Made by a program: the position numbers and the translations under genes
Assembly (NCBI GenBank): GCA_002686265.1
Contig: NZBA01000111.1
Coordinates: forward strand, 1 to 64,000
Length of the DNA: 64,000 nt
Source: Planctomycetota bacterium
GTDB taxonomy: Bacteria > Planctomycetota > UBA1135 > GCA-002686595
Direction: 5' to 3'
The notes under the pieces: generated by a model
Databases searched by the model: none
Told to the model about the DNA's origin: nothing
Seen by the model: the letters and a program-made list of their open reading frames with translations, nothing else
Part shown: piece after piece, positions 8,568-16,776 of the stretch
Numbering within the stretch: the first letter of the stretch is position 1
Layout of the letters: every line of letters begins with the position of its first letter

Positions 8568-11500
8568 TCAGCGGGGGGCGTGAGGTTCCCAGGGGGTGCG
8601 CAGGATGCGGACCCGCGTGAGGGCGTAGAGGCCGGTCGCGTCGAGGAGGTCGAAGGAGAGGACGTGCTCGGCGCCGTCACAGAGGGCCGGCGAGAGACCG
8701 ATCTCACGCCGCTGCCAGCCGGGCTCGACGACCCGCGCACGGCTCAGGTCGGTGCCGTCGACGGCGACGCGCACGCGCACCGCCCCCTTCTCCGGAACCG
8801 CTTGCCGGGCTGGAACGAGGTGGGTGAGCTCGACCGAAAGGCGCTCCGAGGGGGCCAGCGGCGAGGAGTCCAGACGAAAGCGCAGCCGCAGGGCGGAGGC
8901 CCGGCTCCGGCCCAGGCTCAGCGCGCCCTTTCCGGCCCCCCTCCACGGGCTGACGAAGCGGCCGCTCACCGCACCGGCTCCCCCATGCAGGTCCACGCTG
9001 GCCTCGGGTTCGGTGCCGCGGTCGCACCTCCATTCGGCGAGGACCAGCGGCTCAAGACCGTCGCGGCGCCGGGTCGGGAGCGGGACGAACATCGCCTCGT
9101 CGAGAGTCACGGTCGGGAACAGGAACGAGGTCGGGTCGAGCAGGCCGTGGAGGTCGCTGGGCTGCTCCCCGCCGGCGATCAGGGCGCCGACCTGCAGGCC
9201 CTCGACTCGCTGCTGCCTGGAGAAAAACTGGCAGCCCTCCTCGCGAAGCCCCTCCAGGCACGAGCAACGGCACTCCTCCAACCACCTGTCGATCTGTGCG
9301 GGAGCAAGGAGCCCTCGGAACACACTCCTGGCCTGAACGGATGCGGTTTCGGCCGCAGAACCGTCGGGCGAGCAGCCCCCCGCTACCTTGACCGCCTGCT
9401 CATCCAACTCGCGCCTGAGGGCTACAGGCTCCTCGACGAAGGCCTGAAAGGCGATCCACTTCAGGAAGGGGAGCTGCTCGGCGGGAAGCTGCTCGACGGT
9501 CTCGGGCCGCCAGACGAACCCCGCCTCCCCCGGCCGCCCCACATCCCTGCCTTCCCGTGCGAGGCCGACAAACGCCAGGTAGTAGAAGAGGGATTGGTGG
9601 ACGCGCAGGTTCTCGATGCCCGCGGGTTGGAGGCGGAGGGCGCGCCGGGCCTGACCGTCATCCACCAGGCACCCCAAGGTGCCGGCGCGGGCCACGGTGT
9701 CCCCCAACCAGGCGTCGAGCAAGTAAGCGCTCGGGGCGTCAGCCCTCCCCACACCCGCCGGTCCGGCGAAGTGCTCGATCGCACTCAACACCTCCTCCAC
9801 CGTGCCGCAGGCCGAGAGGGCCATCCCGGTCCACTCGCGCTCCCGACGACCGTCGAGGCGGTCCTGCAGCAGGAGGTCGGCGAGGGCCTCCGACAGACCG
9901 GGGGTGTGGGCTTCGAGCTCGGTCCGGTTGCAGGGAGACTCCATGAGCAAGCGTGCCACGACGTCGAGCGTGGCGAAGTCCCCGTCGGGAAAGGGGTTCG
10001 CCGGTCCCCCGCCGAGCAGAAAACGCCACAGGAGATCGCGCTCGTCGGCCAGCAGGCCGCCGCGCTCTCGCAGGTCCTCACACACCTTCAGGTGGGGATC
10101 GGCGGGGTCCTCGACCGCCCGGCGCAGGACGGCCAGGGACGCCTCCCCCATGCGATCCAGGCGCAGCCAGGCGGCGGCCTCCAGGGCGGCCGCACGCCCG
10201 TCGCTCGAGGCGAGCTCGCAGACTCTCGAGGCGTGGGAGGTCTCACCGGGGGCCAAGAGACTCAAGGCGGCGGCCTCTCGGGGAGTGAGGAGCGCGGCCA
10301 GGATCACATCGCCGCCCAGGAGACCGTCCACCCCGACGGCGATCTGCTCCAGCCGCACGAGATCGCCGCGCTCCCATGCCGCGCGGGCCCCGCGCGCGAA
10401 GTCGCCGTAAGTGCGCCCGAGGAACAGGCCTCCCAGCAGGACGGCCGCGAGGGCCAGGGCCGAGGCGGCGGCCGGCAGGGGCTTGCGGGCGACCCACTTG
10501 CGCAGGCGCAGCCAGGTGCTCGCGTCGAAGGCCGAGGCGACGCGGCCCTCCAGCCAGGCCCGCAGGTCCTCGGCCAGCTCCCCCGCGTCGGCGTAGCGCC
10601 GCTCGGGCTCTCGCTGCATGGCCTTCTCGGCGATCGCGACCAGCTCCACCTCGGCGCGCGGCTCCAGCTCCGCCAGGGGCGTCGGCGGACCCTGCCTGGC
10701 CGCCGCCAGGACCCGCCAGGACGGCCGCTTGCCCTCGGGGGTCTGGTAGGGCTGCCGGCCACCGAGCCACTCGTAGAGGATCGCGCCCAGCGAGTAGACG
10801 TCCGCCTGCGGGCCGAGCCGATCCGACTCGCCCCGCGCCTGTTCGGGCGCCATGTAGGAGGGCGTCCCGACCACGTCCCCCGCCATCGTTCCCAGAGAGG
10901 AGGCGGACTCGCCGTCCTCCGCCTCCGCTCGCAGCACGCTGCGCGGCGTCGCGTCCGCCAGCGATTCGTCGCCGGCGGACTCGCCGGCGGGTTCGCCGGC
11001 CGGCTCGCCGGCGGGTTCGCCGGCCGGCGGTTCCTCTCGATCGAGCAGCTTCGCCAGGCCCCAGTCCATCACGTACACCTCGCCCAGGCGCCCGACCATC
11101 AGGTTGGACGGCTTGAGGTCGCGGTGCAGCACGCCCCGCTCGTGGGCGTGGGCCACGGTCTCGCAGATCTTCGACAGCACGCTGATCACCCGTGCCCGGC
11201 TCCAGCTCTCGCGGCCCTCGGTGCTGCGCCGGAGGAGCTCCTTCAGAGTCCGGCCGCGCACGTAGTCCATGGTGTAGTACGCACGCCCGTCGGGGATGCG
11301 CCCGAGGTCGTGGACGGCGATCACGCCGGGGTGATCGAGCTGGCTCATGATCTGCGCCTCGGAGAGGAAGCGCGCCAAGACCTTCGACGTCGCGCTCGCC
11401 CCCTCCGCCGAGCCTTCACCGGAGCCGGCGCGCAACATGATCTTGAGCGCCAGGTCGCGTTCCAGGCGACGGTCGCGCACGCGCAGGACCACCCCCATGC

Positions 11501-11834
11501 CGCCCTCCCCGGCCTCGCCGAGGATGCGGTAGCGGTCGATGACGCGCGGGAGCTTCAAGCGCTCGAGGAGCCCGTGGAGGTGAGGGGAGCCGCCGGCCTC
11601 CTCCGCGGGAGGCGGGTGAACGTCCTGCTCGACAGGGTCGTCGATCTCGCTGGCCAGAAGCCGCATGGAGCGCATCTCCCGCTCCTCCTCGGGATGCTCC
11701 GCGCACAAGGCCTCGAAGCCCGGAGCTTCGCCGCGGTCCTCGGCGGCGAGGAAGGCGTGCAACAGTTCCTCCGCACGCGGGGAGAACCCGCTGCCCAGGG
11801 GAGATCGATCGTCTTGTTCCGCCACGAGCCTCAC
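8568..11834 (-). CDS. Transmembrane Ser/Thr protein kinase with large extracytoplasmic region
   Basis: This protein of about 1,088 residues has an N-terminal acidic region and then a Hanks-type kinase domain (about residues 100-430). It has a glycine-rich loop GEAGEGGMG near 106, catalytic Lys near 131, HRDLKPSN near 237, DWG in place of DFG at about 257, and GTPSYMAPEQ near 325. A single membrane helix (about 454-474) leads to roughly 600 residues outside the cytoplasm, whose last part looks beta-rich. It would phosphorylate cytoplasmic proteins in response to an external or envelope signal. The stretch between DWG and APE carries an extra roughly 40 residues containing a Glu-Pro-Ala-Gly repeat, so the activation segment is unusually long. 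The GTG at 11834 is a best guess; 11942 is an in-frame alternative. The S41 protease gene is divergent. Confidence 0.85.
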   Translation of the reverse strand: MRLVAEQDDRSPLGSGFSPRAEELLHAFLAAEDRGEAPGFEALCAEHPEEEREMRSMRLLASEIDDPVEQDVHPPPAEEAGGSPHLHGLLERLKLPRVIDRYRILGEAGEGGMGVVLRVRDRRLERDLALKIMLRAGSGEGSAEGASATSKVLARFLSEAQIMSQLDHPGVIAVHDLGRIPDGRAYYTMDYVRGRTLKELLRRSTEGRESWSRARVISVLSKICETVAHAHERGVLHRDLKPSNLMVGRLGEVYVMDWGLAKLLDREEPPAGEPAGEPAGEPAGESAGDESLADATPRSVLRAEAEDGESASSLGTMAGDVVGTPSYMAPEQARGESDRLGPQADVYSLGAILYEWLGGRQPYQTPEGKRPSWRVLAAARQGPPTPLAELEPRAEVELVAIAEKAMQREPERRYADAGELAEDLRAWLEGRVASAFDASTWLRLRKWVARKPLPAAASALALAAVLLGGLFLGRTYGDFARGARAAWERGDLVRLEQIAVGVDGLLGGDVILAALLTPREAAALSLLAPGETSHASRVCELASSDGRAAALEAAAWLRLDRMGEASLAVLRRAVEDPADPHLKVCEDLRERGGLLADERDLLWRFLLGGGPANPFPDGDFATLDVVARLLMESPCNRTELEAHTPGLSEALADLLLQDRLDGRREREWTGMALSACGTVEEVLSAIEHFAGPAGVGRADAPSAYLLDAWLGDTVARAGTLGCLVDDGQARRALRLQPAGIENLRVHQSLFYYLAFVGLAREGRDVGRPGEAGFVWRPETVEQLPAEQLPFLKWIAFQAFVEEPVALRRELDEQAVKVAGGCSPDGSAAETASVQARSVFRGLLAPAQIDRWLEECRCSCLEGLREEGCQFFSRQQRVEGLQVGALIAGGEQPSDLHGLLDPTSFLFPTVTLDEAMFVPLPTRRRDGLEPLVLAEWRCDRGTEPEASVDLHGGAGAVSGRFVSPWRGAGKGALSLGRSRASALRLRFRLDSSPLAPSERLSVELTHLVPARQAVPEKGAVRVRVAVDGTDLSRARVVEPGWQRREIGLSPALCDGAEHVLSFDLLDATGLYALTRVRILRTPWEPHAPR
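10969..11028. repeat. 12-base tandem repeat inside kinase activation segment
   Basis: Five 12-base units (consensus TCGCCGGCSGGY) run head to tail and encode Glu-(Pro/Ser)-Ala-Gly repeats on the minus strand. They alternate between two variants, giving a 24-base super-unit. Being in frame, copy changes would lengthen or shorten the kinase activation segment without breaking the gene. Confidence 0.8.
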
Positions 11835-12003
11835 GGTCGGTACGAGCCGACCCGCGGGCTCAGCATACGCCAAACGTCCGCGCTGTAGTCGACAGCCGCC
11901 GGTTCGCTCGGCCCGGGGGCCTCGCGAGGGCACCCGAGGCACCCGTGCGGCGGCCGAGGCTCCTCCCTGGACGCCGGGGCCGCCCGCGGGCGAGAATCCG
12001 CTC

Positions 12004-13329
12004 GTGCGCCTCCCCCGCTTCCCGCTCCCCGCCGCCGCGCTCCTGATCGCGGGTGCGAACCTCGCGCCGGCCGCCGCGGCCGCCCAGGAGGTGGACTACG
12101 TCGCCGACGTGCGCTTCGCCCTCGACGAGTTGGAGCGTGAGTGCGGCCACTTCTTCCGCCAGAAGGGGATCGAGTGGAAGCAGGTCTCGCGCCGGTTCCA
12201 GCGCGAGGCGCGCGAGGTCGAGAACCACGAGGCACACCACGCCCTGCTCTGGCGGCTGTTGGCGCGCCTGCGGGACGGCCACGCCACGGTGCGGCCCCTG
12301 GCGGCGGGCGAGGGTGTGGACCTGCCCGCCGAGTGGCGCGTCGAGCGCACGGGCGCGGGCATGTTCTGGTGCGTGAGCGACGGGAAGGTGTTCGTCAAGA
12401 ACAGCTGGGCGGGCGCGGCCGCGGTCGGCGTCGAGCCGGGGATGCAGGTCCTCGAGGTCGATGGTGAGCCGGCCGCGAAGTGGCTCGCGCGGCGCGTCGA
12501 GGAGGAGTCGGACCGGCGGAGCTTCTCGACTGATCATCAGGCGCTCTTTCACACCTGTCACTGGGGCCTGGCCGCTCCGGTGGGCACGCGCCTCAAGCTC
12601 GAGCTGAGGGACGGGCGGCGCAAGAAGCGCAAGCGCACCCTGACCTACGGCAAGGCCGGCACGGTCCCCTGGGGCCCGGTCGCTTTCCCCGAGGGCCTCG
12701 CGGGCGACGGCGACGTGCGCTTCGGCCGCACGGCGACGGGCTGGGGGTACGTCCACCTGCGCCGCTGCCCCGGCGATCTGCCCGAGCGCATGGACCGCGC
12801 CCTCGAGGCCCTGGCGGACGCCCCCGGCATGATCCTCGACTTCCGCGCCAACGGCGGCGGCGGATTCGACCACGACGCCCTGCTCGGTCGCTTCGTCCCC
12901 GAGGGCCACTCTCTCGACTTCGCCAAGCGCATCGAGAGCGCCGGGCCGCGGCCCTACGGCGGACCGCTGGTCGTGATCGTCGACGCGGGCACGCGCAGCG
13001 CCGGGGAGACGGGGAGCGGCATGTTCAAGGAGGACGGACGCGCCTACATGATCGGCGAGAGCCCGACCGCCGGCATGTCCGCCTCCAAGAAGACCGTCGA
13101 GCTCCCCTCGGGGCTCTTCGCCCTGTACGTGGCCGTGCGCTCCAACAAGCAACGCTTCAACGGCGGCCGCGGCCTCGAGGGTATAGGCGCCATCCCCCAC
13201 GAGGAGCTCGCCTACGACCCCGAGGACCTCGCCGAGGGACGCGACACACTGATCCTGCGCGCGGAGGAGCTCCTGGCGGACTTTCCCTCCCGGGAGGTTC
13301 CCTACGACCACACCCGGAGAGACCGCTAG
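12004..13329 (+). CDS. S41-family (C-terminal processing) serine protease, exported
   Basis: The protein (441 residues) begins with a signal peptide (FPLPAAALLIAGANLAPAAAAAQ). A PDZ-like segment (about residues 115-170, SWAGAAAVGVEPGMQVLEVDGEPA) precedes the tail-specific protease core. The core contains LVVIVDAGTRSAGETG, where the Ser of TRSAGE matches the family nucleophile, and GMSASKKTVEL, whose lysine fits the Ser-Lys dyad. It would act in the periplasm on C-termini of secreted proteins. The GTG at 12004 is the best start because it opens directly on the signal peptide; upstream in-frame sequence is antisense to the kinase. The TAG stop overlaps that of the convergent radical SAM gene in a shared CTAG. 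Confidence 0.8.
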   Translation: MRLPRFPLPAAALLIAGANLAPAAAAAQEVDYVADVRFALDELERECGHFFRQKGIEWKQVSRRFQREAREVENHEAHHALLWRLLARLRDGHATVRPLAAGEGVDLPAEWRVERTGAGMFWCVSDGKVFVKNSWAGAAAVGVEPGMQVLEVDGEPAAKWLARRVEEESDRRSFSTDHQALFHTCHWGLAAPVGTRLKLELRDGRRKKRKRTLTYGKAGTVPWGPVAFPEGLAGDGDVRFGRTATGWGYVHLRRCPGDLPERMDRALEALADAPGMILDFRANGGGGFDHDALLGRFVPEGHSLDFAKRIESAGPRPYGGPLVVIVDAGTRSAGETGSGMFKEDGRAYMIGESPTAGMSASKKTVELPSGLFALYVAVRSNKQRFNGGRGLEGIGAIPHEELAYDPEDLAEGRDTLILRAEELLADFPSREVPYDHTRRDR

Positions 13330-14840
13330 CGCCCGCCCGTCAGTCGCTGGTAGAGGTCGAAGGCCTTGGCCTCGAGGCGCGCGCCGCGCAGGTCGCCGCT
13401 CTCCAGGCGCCGCTGCGCGCGCCGCTCCCACCAGCCGATCCGACCGCGGGGAAGGCCGAGCTTGAGGGTCGTGAGGTGCTCGAAGAGCCGCCGCGCGCGC
13501 GCCACGTGTGCTGGGATCTTGCCCGGCCAGGTCTCGTCGAGGTGATACTCGCCGATCGTCCCCCACTCCTCGAGGCTGCTCGGCGGCCGGTAGCCGAGCT
13601 CGAGCGCCGCCGGGTAGAGGGCACTGCCGGGGATCGGGCGGTAGGGCCAGACCGTCGGCCGCGCATGGACGCAGCGAGCCGCGATGCGCCGGCACTCTTC
13701 GAGGGTCCTCATCATCGAGCGCTCTTCCTCGTGCGGATAGCCGATGATGTAGGTCACCCAGGCGGTGATGCCGCGCCGGTCCAGCTCCCACGTCGCTTGC
13801 TCGTTGGCGTCGGTCGGAGTGTGCTTGCCAATCGCGCGCATCATCGCCGCGTCGCCGGTCTCCCCGCCGACCCCGACGACGTACAGCCCCGAATCACGCA
13901 TCGCGTCCAGGGTCTGGGGCGCGTAGCGCACGATCGAGCCGGCCTGCATCAAGCAGTACCAGGCGACATCGACGCCGCGCTCGATCAGTCCCTCGCTGAA
14001 CGCCCGCGAGCGGCGTTCGTCAACGCCCCAGTTCGCGTCGTAGAAGCGCACGGCGTCGACACCCCAGCGCTCGGTCACATCGCACAGGTCGTCGAGCAGG
14101 CGCGCCGCCGGGAGGTGCTTCCAGCGGCGATGGGTCAGTCCCGGCGAGCAACAGAAGGTGCACGGTTCGGGGCAGCCGAAGCTCGAGACGTAGCTGATCC
14201 CGAAGAAGGGCCGGCCCTCGAAGCCCGGCGGCGTCGGCATGCGCTCCACCTCACGAGCCGAGCGGCCGCGGAGCTGGGCCGCGCGGTAGGGCTCGATGTC
14301 GAGCAGGTGCCAGGGGCAGTTCGGCAGGTCCTCGTACCCGACGATCGGACGCTCGGCGGTGCGCACGAGCTCGCCGTCACGCAACAGGGCGAGCCCCGCC
14401 ACCTCCTGAAGGTCCGCTCCGGCCTCGACCGCCGCGACGAGATCGGCGAAGGTCTCCTCTCCCTGGCCGATGCAGACCGCGTCGTAGAGACCGGTCTCCA
14501 GCTGTAGCCGCGGAGCAGCGCTCGCGAACCAGCCACCGACGAATAGCGGCAGGTCGGGGTGGGCCGCCTTGACTCGCCGCGAACAGCGGAAGGCGTCGGC
14601 CACCTGGTAGCCGAGGATGCCGGTCGTGCCGAACAGCAGTGCGCCCTCGCAAGCCTCGACCACACGCCGCTGGGCCTCGCTCTCGGAGGTGAGGTTGCCG
14701 TCGATCAGCACGACCTCGCGCCCCTCCCGATCGGGTAGCGCGGCGATCGCGAGCAATGAGAGCGGCAGGAGGTCCTTGCTGACGGCCACTCCACGCGCCG
14801 GGTCCGCCATTTTGGGGAAGTACAGGACGACGCGTCGCAC
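13326..14840 (-). CDS. Cobalamin-binding-type radical SAM enzyme (copy 1)
   Basis: This protein has 504 residues. The N-terminal 160 residues form a Rossmann-like B12-binding-type domain (VVLYFPK, EVVLIDGN, FVGGWFAS, CIGQGEETF) without the DxHxxG cobalamin motif, which many radical SAM homologues also lack. The radical SAM core starts with C223-x3-C227-x2-C230 (FGCPEPCTFC), which would hold the 4Fe-4S cluster and S-adenosylmethionine. Relatives methylate or rearrange lipids, antibiotics and tetrapyrroles. The substrate here is unknown. A paralogue lies at 16773-18281 with closely matching order and motifs (LLPLSLLAIA versus LLPLELLQIA; GEETFADLV versus GELTFLDVV). The ATP-grasp/phosphatase fusion sits between them, divergent from this gene across a 184-base gap. 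Confidence 0.85.
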   Translation of the reverse strand: MRRVVLYFPKMADPARGVAVSKDLLPLSLLAIAALPDREGREVVLIDGNLTSESEAQRRVVEACEGALLFGTTGILGYQVADAFRCSRRVKAAHPDLPLFVGGWFASAAPRLQLETGLYDAVCIGQGEETFADLVAAVEAGADLQEVAGLALLRDGELVRTAERPIVGYEDLPNCPWHLLDIEPYRAAQLRGRSAREVERMPTPPGFEGRPFFGISYVSSFGCPEPCTFCCSPGLTHRRWKHLPAARLLDDLCDVTERWGVDAVRFYDANWGVDERRSRAFSEGLIERGVDVAWYCLMQAGSIVRYAPQTLDAMRDSGLYVVGVGGETGDAAMMRAIGKHTPTDANEQATWELDRRGITAWVTYIIGYPHEEERSMMRTLEECRRIAARCVHARPTVWPYRPIPGSALYPAALELGYRPPSSLEEWGTIGEYHLDETWPGKIPAHVARARRLFEHLTTLKLGLPRGRIGWWERRAQRRLESGDLRGARLEAKAFDLYQRLTGGR

Positions 14841-15024
14841 GCGCCCATCATAGGACGCTGGGTCCCGAGATACGGGTGCCCGCGACCGGGCCGAGAGACC
14901 CGTTCGCTCCCGCCCGATGGGCTACGCACTTGCGCTGATCTCGGTCGCGCTCGCGTCGTAGCCGCGGCGCGCACCGCCCCGCGGCGCGGCCGGTGAGCTC
15001 GGCCGCGGGCTAAGATCGACGGCG

Positions 15025-16776
15025 ATGGTACACGCGTCCTCTCCCGGCGGCGGCACCCGCGCGAAGGTGTTGGTGCTCGGGCGGGACGAGCGCAGCTTCT
15101 TGGGGGTGGTCCGCTCCCTCGGGCGGCGGGGACTCGAAGTCCACTGCGCATGGTGTGCGGCCGACGCGCTGGCCATGCGCTCGCGCTACGCCGCACGACA
15201 CCACGAGCTGCCGGTCCCCGACGGCCCCGACGGTGCCTGGCTGCCGGCCCTCGAGACCCTCTGCCGGCGCGAGCGCTTCGATCTCGTCATCCCGACCCAC
15301 GACCCCTCGGTCGTGGCCCTCTTCCACCAGCGACAGCGCCTGGCCGCGTGTGCCCGCGTCTACCAGCTCAACGAGCGCGCCTTCGAGACCTCCTACGACA
15401 AGCACGCCACCCATCGGCTGGCGCGGGCGACCGGCGTGGACGTACCGGACGAGGTGCTCGTCGGGGACCGGCCGCGCATCGAGGAGCTCTTCGACGAGCT
15501 CGGCTCGCCGATCGTGCTCAAGCCGCGGCGCTCCTTCGCCTTCGGCCGCAAGAAGTGGGAGCACCAGGTTCGCATGGTCGCGAACCCCGAAGAGGCGCGC
15601 GTCTCCCTGGAAGCCCTGCGCGGTGCGGGCGAGGTGCTCGCCCAGGCCCACGTCCCCGGCCGTGGTCTGGGCCTGGAGGTCCTGGCCGACGGTGGCGAGG
15701 TGCTGCTGGCCTTCCAGCACGAGCGGTTGCACGAGCCCCTCGGGGGCGGGGGCTCGTCCTACCGACGCGGCGTGGCCGTCGAAGACGACCTGCTCGCGGC
15801 CGTCGAGCGCCTCGTGCGCGCCATGGACTACAGCGGCGTGGGGATGTTCGAGTTCAAGCGCGAACGGCCCTCGGGTGCGTGGTGGCTGATCGAGATCAAC
15901 GGGCGGTTCTGGGGCTCCCTGCCCCTCGCCCTCGCCTCCGGGGCGGACTTTCCCTGGGCCCTGTATCGCCTGCTGGTCCACGGCGAGCGGCGCTTCGACC
16001 GCGCCTACCGCACGGGACTCCACGGCCGCAACCTGGCCATGGACGCTACCTGGGTCTGGCGCAACCTGCGCGCGCGACGCTCCGATCCCTCGCTCACGAC
16101 CGTCCCGGTCAAGACGCTGCTGACCGAGCTCGCCCACCTGCCGCGTCTCGAGGAGCGCGCGGACACCTGGGCGCTCGACGACCCCCGTCCGGGCCTGGCC
16201 CAAGTGCGGCGCGTGGCGGGCGAGATCGCGTGGGCGACGCGCAAGAAGCTGGCGCGCTGGCCCTACCGCAGCGCCTTCCTGCGCGCCAGGCTCACCGCCG
16301 GGCTGCGCCGCGCCCTGCCGGACGCGCGTCGCCTCCTGTTCGTGTGCAAGGGAAACGTCTGCCGCAGTCCCTTCGCGGAGCACGCCGCCCGCCGCGTCCT
16401 CCCCGCCGTGGTCGAGGTGACGTCACGCGGCACCTTCAGGGAAGCGGGCCGGTGCTGCCCGTCGGAGGCCCTGCACGCCGCGCGCGCCTTCGACCTCGAT
16501 CTCTCAGCCCACCGCTCGCGCGTGCTCGACGCGGCCGACGTCGACGCGGCACAGATCATCCTTGCGTTCGACGCGGCCGACGTGTCGCGCGTCTCGAGTG
16601 CCTTCCCCCGCGCACGCCGCAAGCTCTTCCGCCTAGGCCCGCTCGCTCCCCGCGGCCCGGTCGACCTGCGCGACCCCTACGGCGGCGGGCTCGACGCGTT
16701 CCGGGAGGTCTTCGGCCAGATCGCCACCGCCCTCGCTCCCCTGGCCGTGGCCGTCCGCTCACGGGAGCGGGGATGA
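15025..16776 (+). CDS. ATP-grasp ligase fused to low-molecular-weight protein-tyrosine phosphatase
   Basis: This 583-residue protein joins two enzymes. Residues about 12-320 form a carbamoyl-phosphate-synthase-like ATP-grasp ligase: an N-terminal AKVLVLGRDERSFLGVVRSL strand-helix, an ATP-binding IVLKPRRSFAFGRKKW lid and a metal-binding WWLIEINGRFWGS segment. After a helical linker, residues 435-583 form a low-molecular-weight tyrosine phosphatase with the CX5R loop (C441 to R447 in VCKGNVCRSP) and the general acid in DPYGG near 550. ATP-grasp enzymes ligate carboxylates to amines or thiols. The phosphatase may regulate or act on a product or partner. The fusion is continuous with no internal stop. 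The stop overlaps the next start (ATGA), so the radical SAM gene is translationally coupled. Arsenate reductase activity is an alternative for the C-terminal part. Confidence 0.85.
   Translation: MVHASSPGGGTRAKVLVLGRDERSFLGVVRSLGRRGLEVHCAWCAADALAMRSRYAARHHELPVPDGPDGAWLPALETLCRRERFDLVIPTHDPSVVALFHQRQRLAACARVYQLNERAFETSYDKHATHRLARATGVDVPDEVLVGDRPRIEELFDELGSPIVLKPRRSFAFGRKKWEHQVRMVANPEEARVSLEALRGAGEVLAQAHVPGRGLGLEVLADGGEVLLAFQHERLHEPLGGGGSSYRRGVAVEDDLLAAVERLVRAMDYSGVGMFEFKRERPSGAWWLIEINGRFWGSLPLALASGADFPWALYRLLVHGERRFDRAYRTGLHGRNLAMDATWVWRNLRARRSDPSLTTVPVKTLLTELAHLPRLEERADTWALDDPRPGLAQVRRVAGEIAWATRKKLARWPYRSAFLRARLTAGLRRALPDARRLLFVCKGNVCRSPFAEHAARRVLPAVVEVTSRGTFREAGRCCPSEALHAARAFDLDLSAHRSRVLDAADVDAAQIILAFDAADVSRVSSAFPRARRKLFRLGPLAPRGPVDLRDPYGGGLDAFREVFGQIATALAPLAVAVRSRERG

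Noticed and set aside
8301..11888. 1,195-codon plus-strand frame antisense to the kinase
   Set aside because: It lacks any recognisable motif and covers a well-defined kinase gene on the other strand.
15025..16776. Two separate genes for ATP-grasp and phosphatase
   Set aside because: The frame is continuous from 15025 to 16776 with no stop and no convincing internal start between the domains, so the fusion reading is preferred.
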